A stretch of DNA of 64,000 nt from Bog-756 sp052143895 (lineage in GTDB: Bacteria; Actinomycetota; Acidimicrobiia; Acidimicrobiales; RAAP-2): assembly GCA_052143895.1 (NCBI GenBank), contig JBKQRT010000031.1, positions 1 to 64,000 on the forward strand. The letters run 5' to 3'. Below the pieces are notes generated by a model, which saw only the letters and a program-made list of their open reading frames with translations, had not been told where the DNA came from and made no database searches. This document shows positions 26,470 through 36,398 of this stretch, in pieces; position 1 is the stretch's first letter; each line of letters opens with the position of its first letter. Position numbers and translations under genes: made by a program.

Positions 26470-26771
26470 TCAGGCCGCGGCGGCCGGTGTCGCCTGGCGC
26501 ACCAGCACCGTGCGGGCGGTGGCATCCCGGCCCGCGAGGCGAGCAGCGCGTACCCGCGTTCTGCGGTCAGGAGCGCGTAGACGTGCAGCATGCTCACGTT
26601 GACCACCCGGCGGAAGACGAGCGGCTCGACGAACCGGGGCTGGTCCTCGACGTCACCGAGGGCGAGCCCCGGTGTGGTGCATGACGTGTCGGGCTCGAGT
26701 GGTGGGACCGCCCCGTCCGCCGACGCCGGTCGCTCGTCATGCCATCCGGGCAGGTTATGCAGGCGGTGCAT
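26470..26771 (-). pseudogene. Small conserved-looking gene with frameshift, function unknown
   Basis: A coding stretch of about 100 residues with strong GC-rich third codon positions (for example FVEPLVFRRVVNVSMLHVYA). It shifts frame near 26530 within GCCGGGATGCC. The second frame gives RDATARTVLVRQATPAAAA before a stop at 26470. No family was recognised. It lies between the SDR and alpha/beta hydrolase genes on the same strand. The low similarity to anything known, together with the broken frame, means it may be a remnant. Confidence 0.45.
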
Positions 26772-26831
26772 GCGATCAGGGGTACCTGCTGGGCAACGTG
26801 GCCAAACCGCCCGCGCCCGGGGCGTCGCCGT

Positions 26832-27734
26832 TCAGACGGCCGAGCGCCGCCCGTCGCCGGCCATGCCCGCCACGTCGAGCACGTTGGTCATGACCTCCCC
26901 GAATGCGTCGGGATCGGCGATCAGCCAGCTGTGGTTCCCGGGCACGGTGACCACCTCCGGGTTCCCGAGGGTGGCGCACATGTCCTCGAACGACGCACGG
27001 GTGATCAGCTGGTCGCTCCGGCCCCAGAGCACCACCACCGGCAGCTCGCGTCGGCGCAGCTCGGTCAGTTCGGCGGTCAGGTCCGCGCGGCGGGCCAGGC
27101 CGGCGGCTATCCAGAAGCTCCTCGGGTCGCGCACCAGGTTGGGCAGCGCCTCGGCCACGATCACCGGCAGCACCCGGCGCGCCTGGCGTACGGGGAGGAG
27201 GTCGGCGGGGAAGTGGAGACCCCAGTCCCACAGCGGACGCTGCGACATCGAGCGCAGGGTCGTCCCGCGCCGCGTCCAGGCCGAACCGCCGACCGAGTTG
27301 ACTAGCACCAGCCCACGCACCAGGTCCGGGTGGTCGTGGGCGAGCTGGATGGCCACGCCGCCGCCGAACGAGTGGCCCATGACCAGTGCCGGCTCGTCCA
27401 CACCGGTCGTCCGGAGGAACTCGGCCACCCAGTTGGCATAGCCGGGGAAGTCGACGGTGTCGGGCGGGAGCCCGGCCGTGCCACCGAAGCCAGGCAACGC
27501 CGGAGCGAGCACGCGCAACCCGGCGGCCACCAGGCGAGACAGCGCCCGCTTGTACGCCTTGTGGTCCAGACCCCAGCCGTGCAGGAACACCACCGGCGCC
27601 CCGGTGCCGGCTTCGCCGTACTCGGCCACGCGACCGTCGACCGTCGTCTGCTCCCACCGGAGCCAGCTCGCGCCGCGCAGGTCCCCGTCCTCCGGCGGGT
27701 CCCCGGTCGCCCTGTTCGCCGCAGCCTCGTCCAT
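26832..27734 (-). CDS. Alpha/beta hydrolase
   Basis: A 300-residue alpha/beta-hydrolase-fold protein. VVFLHGWGLDHKAYKR holds the oxyanion-hole HG motif, GHSFGG the nucleophile Ser, WGRSDQLI the acid and PGNHSWL the catalytic His. PALPGFGGT matches the epoxide-hydrolase/haloalkane-dehalogenase side of the family, but the two Tyr of epoxide hydrolases were not identified. It is probably a cytoplasmic esterase, lactonase or C-C hydrolase. The start ATG at 27734 has only a short GGAG beside it. Confidence 0.84.
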   Translation of the reverse strand: MDEAAANRATGDPPEDGDLRGASWLRWEQTTVDGRVAEYGEAGTGAPVVFLHGWGLDHKAYKRALSRLVAAGLRVLAPALPGFGGTAGLPPDTVDFPGYANWVAEFLRTTGVDEPALVMGHSFGGGVAIQLAHDHPDLVRGLVLVNSVGGSAWTRRGTTLRSMSQRPLWDWGLHFPADLLPVRQARRVLPVIVAEALPNLVRDPRSFWIAAGLARRADLTAELTELRRRELPVVVLWGRSDQLITRASFEDMCATLGNPEVVTVPGNHSWLIADPDAFGEVMTNVLDVAGMAGDGRRSAV

Positions 27735-27903
27735 GGCTCCACGATCGGCCAGAACGCCGGTCCCGCGTTAGGGCCGAAGTGCCTAATTCGCCTTCCCGGC
27801 CGGTGCCCCCCGGCCCGCCGACACCGCCTCTGAGCTGGCTTTGTACCCCGTGGATGCGTCGAACGGGGGCCGGTGCCCGCAGACGTCCGCCGGCAGTGGC
27901 CGG

Positions 27904-30327
27904 CTACGACCCGACCGCACCAGGCGCCGCCGGGAGGGGCGCCTCCGGGGACCAGACCCAGTCGGCGATGTCCGGCGGGTCCTCGCCGTGCTCCCGCCCA
28001 TACCGCCGGGCGTCGAGCCGGGCGTCGACCATCAGCTGGCGCAGTGCCGCCGTGCGGGGACCGAGCCCGGGTACCCGGTCGAGCACGTCGATGACCAGAT
28101 GGAACCGGTCGAGGTCGTTGAGCATGACCATGTCGAAGGGTGTGGTGGTGGTCCCTTCCTCCTTGTAACCGCGGACGTGCAGATTGGCGTGGTTGGTGCG
28201 CCGGTAGGTCAGCCGGTGGATGAGCAGTGGGTAGCCGTGGTACGCGAAGATCACCGGGCGGTCGGGGGTGAACAGGGCGTCGAATTCGCGGTCCGACAGC
28301 CCGTGGGGGTGCTCGGTGTCCGGCTCGAGGCGCATCAGGTCGACCACGTTGACCACCCGCACCGTGAGCTCGGGCAGGTGCCGGTAGAGGAGCTGCACGG
28401 CGGCCAGGGTCTCGAGGGTGGGGATGTCACCGCAGCACGCCATGACCACGTCGGGCACTGAGTCGCCGGCGTTCGAGGCGAAGGTCCAAACCCCGAGCCC
28501 CCGGGTGCAGTGGTCGACGGCCTGGTCCATGGTGAGCCAGTCGTGCTGGGGCTGCTTGCCGGCGACGACGACGTTCACGTAGTCGCGGCTGCGTAGGCAG
28601 TGGTCGGCCACCGACAGGAGGCAGTTGGTGTCCGGCGGGAAGTAGACGCGGACGACCTCGGCCTTCTTGTTGACCACGTGGTCGATGAAACCGGGGTCCT
28701 GGTGGGAGAAGCCGTTGTGGTCCTGCCGCCACACGTGGCTCGACAGCAGGTAGTTGAGCGAGGCGATCGGCCGGCGCCAGGGGACCTCCGCGCTCACTTT
28801 CAGCCATTTGGCGTGCTGGTTGAACATCGAGTCGACGATGTGGATGAACGCCTCGTAGCAGTTGAACAGCCCGTGGCGCCCGGTGAGCAGGTATCCCTCC
28901 AGCCATCCCTGGCACTGGTGCTCCGACAGCGTCTCCATCACCCGTCCGTCCGGCGCCAGGTGGTCGTCGCCGTCACGCAGCTCGGCGTCCCACGTGCGGT
29001 CGGTCACCTCGAAGACGTCCTGAAGCCGGTTGGAGGCGGTCTCGTCCGGGCCGAACAGACGGAAGTTGGTCGGGTTGGCCCGCATGACGTCGCGCAGGAA
29101 CGTACCGAGCACCCGCGTCGCCTCGCGCTTCACGACGCCGGGACCGTCGACCTCCACGGCGTAGTCGCGGAACTCGGGGAGTTCGAGCTCGGCGAGGAGG
29201 AGCCCGCCGTTGGCATGGGGGTTGACGCTCATCCGACGGTCGCCGACCGGCGCGGCCCCGCGCACGGCGTCGACCGGCCGGCCGTGCTCGTCGAAGAGCT
29301 CCTCAGGTCGATAGCTGCGGAGCCAGGCCTCGAGCTGGGCCAGGTGCTCCGGGTTCGTCCGAACCTCGGACAACGGCAGCTGGTGCGCCCGGAACGTTCC
29401 CTCGACCGGCAGGCCGTCGACCTCCTTCGGGCCAGTCCATCCCTTGGGTGTTCGCAGGATGAGCATCGGCCACGACGGGCGCGACCGTGCGCCGCGGGTG
29501 CGGGCCGCCTGTTGGATCTCGTCGATCTCCCCGAAGGCCGCATCGAGCGCATCGGCCATGCGGGGGTGCACCGAGCGCGGGCGCTCGCCGTCGAAGCCGC
29601 CCTCGACCACCACCGGCCGGTAGCCGTAGCCGGTGAAGAGCGCCACCAGCTCGTCGGTGGGGATGCGGGCCAGCACTGCGGGGGCGGCGATCTTGTACCC
29701 GTTGAGGTGGAGGACGGGCAGCACGGCGCCGTCCCGCCGCGGGTCGAGGAACTTGTTCGAGTGCCAGCCGGTCGCCGCCGGCCCGGTCTCGGCCTCGCCG
29801 TCGCCGACCACGCAGGCCACGACCAGGTCGGGGTTGTCGAACGCCGCCCCGAAGGCGTGGCTCAGCGAGTAGCCGAGCTCCCCGCCCTCGTGGATCGACC
29901 CCGGGGTCTCCGGACTGCAGTGGCTTGGGATCCCACCCGGGAAGGAGAACTGCCGGAACAGCCGGGCCATGCCCCCGGCGTCACGACCGATGTGCGGGTA
30001 GCGCTCTGTGTAGGTGCCCTCCAGCCAGGTGTTGGCCACGACGGCCGGACCGCCGTGACCGGGTCCGCAGACGAACATCATGTCGAGGTGGCGCGCCCGG
30101 ATGCTCCGTCCGAGGTGGGCGTAGAGGAAGTTGAGGCCCGGGCTCGTCCCCCAGTGGCCGAGCAGCCTCGGCTTGATGTCGTCGACGACGAGTGGCCGCC
30201 ACAGGAGGGGGTTGTCCATCAGGTAGATCTGTCCCGCCGTCAGATAGTTGGCGGCCCGGAAGTACGCATCCAGGCGGTCGAGCTCGTCGGGCGCCGCAGA
30301 GACGGACGAGCCGTCGACATCGGTCAT
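27904..30327 (-). CDS. Xylulose-5-phosphate/fructose-6-phosphate phosphoketolase
   Basis: An 807-residue TPP enzyme that splits xylulose 5-phosphate or fructose 6-phosphate with phosphate to give acetyl phosphate and a shorter aldose phosphate. Both family signatures are present: EGGELGY, and the later D-NPDLV...GDGE block ending GDGEAETG, which is the TPP/metal site. HGGPAVVANTWLEG is also diagnostic. GAGGAG lies six bases before the ATG at 30327. The gene is divergent from acetate kinase (66-base gap), the next enzyme for acetyl phosphate, so the pair forms a phosphoketolase-acetate shunt. Length matches the family. Whether it uses both substrates cannot be read. Confidence 0.95.
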   Translation of the reverse strand: MTDVDGSSVSAAPDELDRLDAYFRAANYLTAGQIYLMDNPLLWRPLVVDDIKPRLLGHWGTSPGLNFLYAHLGRSIRARHLDMMFVCGPGHGGPAVVANTWLEGTYTERYPHIGRDAGGMARLFRQFSFPGGIPSHCSPETPGSIHEGGELGYSLSHAFGAAFDNPDLVVACVVGDGEAETGPAATGWHSNKFLDPRRDGAVLPVLHLNGYKIAAPAVLARIPTDELVALFTGYGYRPVVVEGGFDGERPRSVHPRMADALDAAFGEIDEIQQAARTRGARSRPSWPMLILRTPKGWTGPKEVDGLPVEGTFRAHQLPLSEVRTNPEHLAQLEAWLRSYRPEELFDEHGRPVDAVRGAAPVGDRRMSVNPHANGGLLLAELELPEFRDYAVEVDGPGVVKREATRVLGTFLRDVMRANPTNFRLFGPDETASNRLQDVFEVTDRTWDAELRDGDDHLAPDGRVMETLSEHQCQGWLEGYLLTGRHGLFNCYEAFIHIVDSMFNQHAKWLKVSAEVPWRRPIASLNYLLSSHVWRQDHNGFSHQDPGFIDHVVNKKAEVVRVYFPPDTNCLLSVADHCLRSRDYVNVVVAGKQPQHDWLTMDQAVDHCTRGLGVWTFASNAGDSVPDVVMACCGDIPTLETLAAVQLLYRHLPELTVRVVNVVDLMRLEPDTEHPHGLSDREFDALFTPDRPVIFAYHGYPLLIHRLTYRRTNHANLHVRGYKEEGTTTTPFDMVMLNDLDRFHLVIDVLDRVPGLGPRTAALRQLMVDARLDARRYGREHGEDPPDIADWVWSPEAPLPAAPGAVGS

Positions 30328-30393
30328 GGGAGCTCCTCTGATCGGGTCGTCCGGTCGGCCGTGACCGGAAGGGCGATCTGACAAGGTGTGCAC

Positions 30394-31488
30394 ATGGACA
30401 TCCTCGTCGTCAATACCGGCTCCAGCAGCCTCAAGCTCCGCGTGGTGGACGACGACGACGAGGTCGTCCGGTCCGAGGACCTCCCCCGGGTGCCGTCCGC
30501 CGAGCTCGCCGGTGTCCTCGCCGGGTTCCTCGGGCGCTGCGGTCCGATCGGTGCGGCCGGGCACCGGGTCGTCCACGGTGGCTCGGCCTACCGCGAGCCG
30601 GTCCTTCTCGACGCCGCGGTCGACACCGTCCTCGAGGAGCTGGCCGACCTCGCCCCGCTGCACAACCCGCCCAGCCTGGCCGCCATCGAGGCCCTGACCG
30701 CACTGCGGCCGGAGCTGGCCCAGGTGGCCTGCTTCGACACCGCCTTCCACGCCGACATGCCCGCTACGGCCACCACGTACGCGGTGCCCCGGGCGTGGCG
30801 GGAGCGGTGGGACCTCCGCCGTTTCGGGTTCCACGGGCTCAGTCACTCGTGGGCCAGCCGCCGAGCCGGCCAGCTGATGGGCCGTCCCCGCGAGCAGCTC
30901 CGGCTGGTGACGGCCCACCTCGGGTCCGGTGCGTCGCTGGCCGCCGTGGCCCTCGGCCGCTCGGTCGACACCACCATGGGCTTCACCCCCATCGAGGGGC
31001 TGGTCATGGCGACCCGGTCGGGCAGCGTCGACCCCGGGCTCGTCCTCTGGGTGCAGCGGAAGGGGGGCCTCTCGCCCGACGACGTCGAGGCGGCGCTCGA
31101 GCACGACTCGGGGCTGTCCGGGCTCTGCGCCGGGTCCGGCGACCTGCGGGCGGTGATGACCGCCGCCGACGGCGGCGACCCCGACGCCCGACTCGCCTAC
31201 GGGCTGTACGGCTACCGCATCCGGACCGGCGTCGCCGCCATGGTGGCGGCCATGGGCGGGGTCGACGGCCTCGTGTTCACCGGTGGGGCGGGCGAGGCGT
31301 CGGCCCGCCTCCGCCGCGATGTGTGCGAGGGGCTCGGGTTCCTCGGGTTCAAGCTCGACGGATCGGTCAACGACGCGCTCGGCGCGGACGGTCTGGTGTC
31401 CGCCGGTGCCGGTGGTCCGACCGTGGCGGTGGTGCGAGCCCGCGAGGACCTCGAGATCGCGCGCCACGTGCGGGAGCTCGTGGCGTAA
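30394..31488 (+). CDS. ackA: Acetate kinase
   Basis: A 364-residue acetate kinase, which interconverts acetyl phosphate plus ADP with acetate plus ATP. Family motifs are in order: VNTGSSSLK (substrate Asn), HRVVHGG (Arg), CFDTAFH (Asp), RFGFHGLSH, HLGSGAS and DTTMGFTPIEGL (nucleotide), and FTGGAGE. It is slightly shorter than the usual 390-400. The ATG at 30394 has AAGG seven bases upstream; an in-frame GTG at 30388 is too close to it. No phosphotransacetylase gene is adjacent, so the acetyl phosphate most likely comes from the divergent phosphoketolase. Confidence 0.94.
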   Translation: MDILVVNTGSSSLKLRVVDDDDEVVRSEDLPRVPSAELAGVLAGFLGRCGPIGAAGHRVVHGGSAYREPVLLDAAVDTVLEELADLAPLHNPPSLAAIEALTALRPELAQVACFDTAFHADMPATATTYAVPRAWRERWDLRRFGFHGLSHSWASRRAGQLMGRPREQLRLVTAHLGSGASLAAVALGRSVDTTMGFTPIEGLVMATRSGSVDPGLVLWVQRKGGLSPDDVEAALEHDSGLSGLCAGSGDLRAVMTAADGGDPDARLAYGLYGYRIRTGVAAMVAAMGGVDGLVFTGGAGEASARLRRDVCEGLGFLGFKLDGSVNDALGADGLVSAGAGGPTVAVVRAREDLEIARHVRELVA

Positions 31489-31524
31489 CCGGCGGCGCCC
31501 GGCGCCCCGCATGTGCCCGGCCGT

Positions 31525-34500
31525 TCAGCCCAGGGGGGCGAGCAGGGTGTCCGCCCAGGCGACCTCGCCGGTGAACCCCCAGCGCGCCGCCAACTGCCGT
31601 CCGTCCGACAGGAGGGCGCGGGCCGTCGTCGTGTCCCCCCGCCGGGCGGCGAGCCGGCCCGACTCGATGGTGGTTCTGGCCCCGAAGAACGGGGACCCGG
31701 CAGGGCCGGCGAGGACAGCGGCCGCCGCCAGGTGCCGCTCGGCGTCGGCGTCGCGGTCGAGGACGATGGCCAGGCCTCCGAGGTAGCGGGCGACGGCCCC
31801 CTCGCAGGTGGTGCCGAGATAGGCGAACTGGTCGGCGAACGGTTCGAGCTGGTTGTAGAGGACAACGGCCGCCCTGGTGTGGCCGAGCCGGAGCGCCGCC
31901 TCGGCGAAGGCCACCATCCCGTAGGTCCACAGCACGTCCTGCGGGAGGTCGGCGAATCCGTCGGCGGCGCCACGATCGAGGAGCGATCGGGCCTCCCGGT
32001 TCCTCCCCGCCTGGCAGTAGGCCCGGGCCAGCGCCCCCCCGTACCCGGGGATGCCCGGGTTGTCCCTCGCCCCCGTCTCGATCAGCTCGACGAGTTCGCC
32101 CAATCGTCCCTGCTGCCAGCGTGCGTGGGAGACCTGGGTGGCGTAGGAGTTGAAGGCGTCGGGCTGTCCGATGACCACCCCGAGGTCCAGCGCTTCGGTG
32201 GCCAGCCGTTCGCCCTCGGCCGTCTCGCCCCGGAGGAACGCCCACTCCGCCCCCGAGAACAGGGCCATCCACCGCATGACCGGCTGGCCGACCTCGTCGG
32301 CGATCGCCGCCATCCGCTTGCGGAGCCCGACGGCGTCGGCGAACCGCCCGGCCTCCAGCAACGCCCGCATGCGGTGGGACACCGCCCAGAACAGCGCGGC
32401 CGGGTCGGCGAGCTCGTCGGCGAGCTCGAGGGCGCCCCCGGTGTCCTCGAGGCGACCCGCCAACTCGGTAGGGAACCGCAGCGACTCGGTCACCAGGTTC
32501 TCGACCTCGAGCATGGTGGCCGGATCACCCAGCCGGCGTGCCTCCCACTTGGCCTGGCAGGCAACCGACCGCCGTTCGGCCAACGAGCTCCCGAACACCA
32601 TCTCGCTGCACAGGGTGGCAAGCAGTCGGACCCGCAGCCGGTCGTCGCCGTCGCCGAGGAGGTCGAGTGTCCGCCGCAGCGCGTCGAGTCGGGCGCGGTC
32701 GGTTTCGCCGGCCGAGCTGTAGTACCCCCGGCTGTTGGCCAGGGCGGCCAACGCCATCCGGCGGGGATCGCCGGCGCCTTCGGCCTCGACGACCGCCTCG
32801 AGCAGGGTGTCCCGGTAGGACGGATCCCCGGCCAGTAGCTGGGCCACCCCGAGGTGGGTGGTGAGGTCGCAGTGGAGGAGGGCGGCGTCTGGCTCGACCT
32901 CGGCCACCAGGGCCCGGGCCTCGGCCAACCAGTGCGCGGCCTCGTCAGGGGCCATGGCGTCGAGGGCGGCGAGACCGGCGAGCTCGGCGTAGCGGAGCGC
33001 CGGGCCCTGCTCCCCGGAGGCCGAGTAGTGGTGGGCGAGGAGCGCCGGTGGGGCCGCCGCCCCCTGGGCCTCCAGGAGCGCGTCGGCCACCCGGGCATGG
33101 AGCTGGCGCCGGCGGGTCGGCAGAACCGCGTCGTAGAGGGTGTTGCGGATGAGGGCGTGCGAGAACACGAACGTGCCCCGGTCGCCGACCTCGTCGAGGA
33201 GCGCCGCCCGTTCCGCGGTCTCGAGGAGCTCGAGGACGGGGCCGTCGCCGAGGTCGGCCAGCCGGGCGACGAAGATCGGATCGAACTCCACCCCGATGAC
33301 GGCGGCAAGTGACAGCAGCCGCTCTGCCCTCGCTCCGAGCCGCCGGACCCGTTGTCCGATCACCTCGCGCACGCTCTGGGGCAAGCCGGTGCGGTGCAGA
33401 CCGTCGCCGGTCGACCACCGGTCCGCCTCGTCGCGGACCAGCCCACCCGATTCGACGAGGTGGCGGAGCAGCTCCCACACGAAGAACGGGTTGCCGCCGG
33501 TGTCGCTCCGGAGCTCGTCCACGAAGGCGGAGAGCTCCTGCTCGTCGTTCACCTGGCCTGCCGCCGAAGAGCACAGGGAGAGCACGTCGTCGCGCGACAG
33601 GCCGGCCAGATCGATCCGGGTGAGGCCGTCCTCGCGCCACAGCGCGGCCAGCGCGTCGGACAGCGGGTGCTCGGGTGTGGTCTCGTCGGACCGGAACGTC
33701 CCGAGCACGAGCAGCGGTAGCCGCGGGGTGGCGGCCACCACGTGCCGGAGCAGCTGCAGGGTGGCCGGCTCGGCCCAGTGCAGGTCGTCGAGGACCACCA
33801 GGGCCGGGCGGTACCGGCAGGCGGCGCCGAGCAGGCCGACCACCGCCCCGAACGTCAGGTAGCGCTCCGTGTCGGGGTCCGACGTCGTCGGCGGGGGGGC
33901 ATCGGGCACCCGGCGGCCGAGGGTCGGTACCAGCCGGAGGAGCTCCCCGCCGAACTGGTCCACGTGGACCTCGAGCTCCCCGGCCGGCGCGTGGCGCACG
34001 TAGTGATCGAGCGCCTGGACGAACGGCTGGTAGGGAACGATCAGGTTCTGGTGGCACCGGCCGTAGAGGACCGCGCCCCCGCGGCGTCGACCGCCCGCGC
34101 CGCCCGCGCCGTCAGCGCGGTCTTGCCGATGCCGGGCTCGCCTCCGAGGAGGACCACCTGGCGGTCGCCTCGGGCGGCGTCGGCGAAGCGCTCCAGCAGC
34201 CGGGCCTGTTCGTCGACGCGACCGAAGAACCCGTGACTGGCGGCCTGCAGCTCCCCGGCCAGGGGCCTGCAGCTCCCCGGCCAGGGGGATGACGGAGGTC
34301 TCCTCGTCCGGCGACGCCCGACCGGCCTCCCGACCGGCCGCCAGCCCGGCGGGTGGTGATCGCCGGGCCACCGGTGCCGTCCGCTCGTCGACAGCGGCAT
34401 CCACCGCCGGGCGCCGGGTGCCGCGCGTACCGACAGGACGGCCGGGCCAGTCGAGCTCGGGGCTCTGCAGGATGACGGCCTCCTCGAGCGCGGCCAGCTC

Positions 34501-35071
34501 GGGGGACGGCTCGATCCCGAGCTGTTCGTCGAGGAGGGACCGGAGCCGCCGATAGGCACGGAGCGCGTCGGCTTGCCGCCCCGACCGGTAGAGCACCAGC
34601 ATCAACGTGGCCCACCGGCGCTCGCGCAGCGGTTGCTCGTTGACCGCCGCCTCGGCGGGCGCGGTCATCTCGCGGTGGAGGCCGAGGGCCAACTTGGTGT
34701 CGAGCAGCGCCTCCACCGCGCCGAGCCGCAGCTCCTCGAGGCGGGCGATCTCCCCCTGGGCCCATGGGGCGTCGTCGACGTCGGCCAGTGCCCGGCCGTG
34801 CCACCGTCCGAGTCCTCGTTCGAAGACCGCCGCTCCACGCCGCAGGTCTCCCTGCTGGCACGCGCTCTGGGCCCCGACCAGGTCGGCCTCGAACCTGGCC
34901 GCGTCCAGCTCACCGTCGGCCACGGTGAGGCGGTAGGCGCCGGCCTGGTTCTGGATGCTGTCAGTGCCGAGCACCTGGCGCAGCAGTGAGACGTGGCTGG
35001 CCAGAGTCGAGGCAACGCTGGCCGTCCCGTTGCACCTCCGCCGGACCGAGGATGCTGAATCGTGTGGCCAT
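31525..35071 (-). pseudogene. SARP/AfsR-type regulator with AAA ATPase, heavily damaged
   Basis: A large regulator of the BTAD-AAA-TPR type. It begins MATRFSILGPAEVQRDG (35071), the normal start of a SARP winged helix, but most of that domain is missing. After a frame change near 35010 the sequence resumes at STLASHVSLLRQVLGTDS, so about 50 residues are lost. The BTAD follows (AALEEAVILQ). A 22-bp tandem duplication (34244-34287) then throws the P-loop segment out of frame: GFFGRVDEQARLLERF and GGEPGIGKTALTARAARA occur only in the neighbouring frame. A one-base loss in a G run near 34080 restores it at GAVLYGRCHQN. The AAA sensor (VVLDDLHWAEP) and TPR-like end are intact. It is probably non-functional as read. 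Confidence 0.8.
34244..34287. repeat. 22-bp perfect tandem duplication
   Basis: Two identical 22-base units, 34244-34265 and 34266-34287, beginning CCTGCAGCTC, lie inside the SARP/AAA regulator gene. Removing one copy joins PLAGELQ to AASHGFFGRVDEQ, the expected start of the AAA domain, so the single-copy version is the ancestral one. Confidence 0.92.
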
Positions 35072-35233
35072 CGTCCGCCTCTCGCTGCCTCTGAGCTGGA
35101 GCAATGGTACTGCTTGGATCGATATTGGACAGCCGTTGGATCGGGCTAGGGCACTCTTGGTCGTGCAGTCCGATGTTCTCGGCGGGAACCGACCGGGGAC
35201 GTTCCCGGTTTCCGGGATCGCAGCACGCGGCGT

Positions 35234-35263
35234 CCTCCTCCGAAGGGCGGAGTCCGGAGGAGG
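35234..35263 (-). terminator. Hairpin between two minus-strand genes
   Basis: CCTCCTCCG (35234-35242) and CGGAGGAGG (35255-35263) form a perfect 9-bp stem with a 12-base loop. It is 37 bases beyond the alpha/beta hydrolase stop and upstream of the SARP gene, so it may insulate the two. There is no T-run. Confidence 0.5.
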
Positions 35264-35299
35264 CGCCGTGCCCCCCGCTACCACCGCGGCCATTCCCGC

Positions 35300-36232
35300 T
35301 CAGCCTGCCGGTGGTACCGGCGCTCTGTCCCGCCGGTGGGGCTCCGAGTGGTCCCAGTCGGCCAGCAGCGTGCGCAGCGCCGTGAGCAGGATGAGCGGCT
35401 GGTCCAGCATGGCGTGGTGGCCGGCCTCGGGGATCTCGATCACCGGGGTCACCCGGCCGAGCTCGTCGAACATGGAGCGCCCGATGTCGGCGGTCACCAG
35501 ACCGTGCTCGGAACGGAGCAGGGCCAGGCGGCAGCGCACTCGGGACAGGTAGGGGAGCGCCACCCCCCGCAGGCCTCCGCCGAACTGGGCGAAGACCTCG
35601 CGGTCGAACTTCCACTGCCAGCCGCCGGGGACCTGGCGGACCGATGCCCGGGCCACGTGGTCGATGACGTAGTCGAGGTAGTGGTCCTGGGCGGGGACGG
35701 TTCGGAAGTGCCGGACCGCCTCGTCCACGGTCTCGTAGACCCGGGGCAGGCCGAAGGCCTCACGCAGGCGGTAGGCGCCGATCTCGGGGTCGGGCTCGGT
35801 CACCGGCGAGTCGCACACGATGGCGCCGGCGACCTGATCGCCGTACCGGGCGGCGGTGGCGATGGTCACGAACCCACCCATGCTGTGCCCGATGACCACG
35901 GGCGGCCCGTCGATCGAACCGGCTCCGGCCACGGCCATCACCTCGTCGGTCCACTGCTCGAGCGAGTACCGCGTGCGATGTCCGCTGTCCCCGTGGCCCG
36001 ACAGGTCGAGGCAGAGCACCCGGAAGTCCGGGCTGAAGGTGGTGGCCACGTGGGTCCACCACCGGGCGTGGGCCCCGCCACCGTGCACGAAGACGAGGCC
36101 ACGGCCGTCGGGTGCCCCGGACGCCCGGACGTGGATGGTGCAGCCGTCCACCCGGACCTCGAGGTCGTCCTCCGGAACGGCCAGCGCCCGGACGAACCAC
36201 GCCGGGGCGCCGGGCAACGGCTGGTGCGCCAT
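35300..36232 (-). CDS. Alpha/beta hydrolase
   Basis: A 310-residue alpha/beta-hydrolase. GLVFVHGGGAHARWW forms the oxyanion loop, LDLSGHGDS is typical, GHSMGG carries the nucleophile Ser, and PEAGHHAMLDQP contains the catalytic His. The C-terminal 20 residues are charged and not part of the fold. It is likely a cytoplasmic esterase or meta-cleavage-product hydrolase; the substrate is not evident. The ATG at 36232 gives MAHQPLPGAP, a plausible start. The gene is divergent from the diiron operon, 166 bases away. Confidence 0.83.
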   Translation of the reverse strand: MAHQPLPGAPAWFVRALAVPEDDLEVRVDGCTIHVRASGAPDGRGLVFVHGGGAHARWWTHVATTFSPDFRVLCLDLSGHGDSGHRTRYSLEQWTDEVMAVAGAGSIDGPPVVIGHSMGGFVTIATAARYGDQVAGAIVCDSPVTEPDPEIGAYRLREAFGLPRVYETVDEAVRHFRTVPAQDHYLDYVIDHVARASVRQVPGGWQWKFDREVFAQFGGGLRGVALPYLSRVRCRLALLRSEHGLVTADIGRSMFDELGRVTPVIEIPEAGHHAMLDQPLILLTALRTLLADWDHSEPHRRDRAPVPPAG

Positions 36233-36344
36233 GCCCAGATCAGAGCACACCGGGCGGCCGGTGGGTCCGTCCGGTGACGCGCGCACTAGGGTCTTTCGGC
36301 CCTGGAGCACCGGGCGCACCGGTCATAGCCTCCCCAGGAGAGAC

Positions 36345-36375
36345 ATGTAGGCAGGATCTGTCTCACTGCCTGCAT
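36345..36375. promoter_or_regulatory. Inverted repeat upstream of diiron operon
   Basis: ATGTAGGCAG (36345-36354) and CTGCCTGCAT (36366-36375) match in 9 of 10 positions across an 11-base spacer. They lie 24 bases before the diiron gene start and after the divergent hydrolase start. The shape suits a dimeric repressor, for example of the TetR type. No regulator gene is adjacent. Confidence 0.5.
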
Positions 36376-36398
36376 CTGGTGAAACACGGAGGTGGGGG

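Noticed and set aside
30328..31512. Upstream extension of the phosphoketolase frame
   Set aside because: The open frame continues antisense through acetate kinase, but the ATG at 30327 has a good ribosome site and gives the normal phosphoketolase N-terminus.
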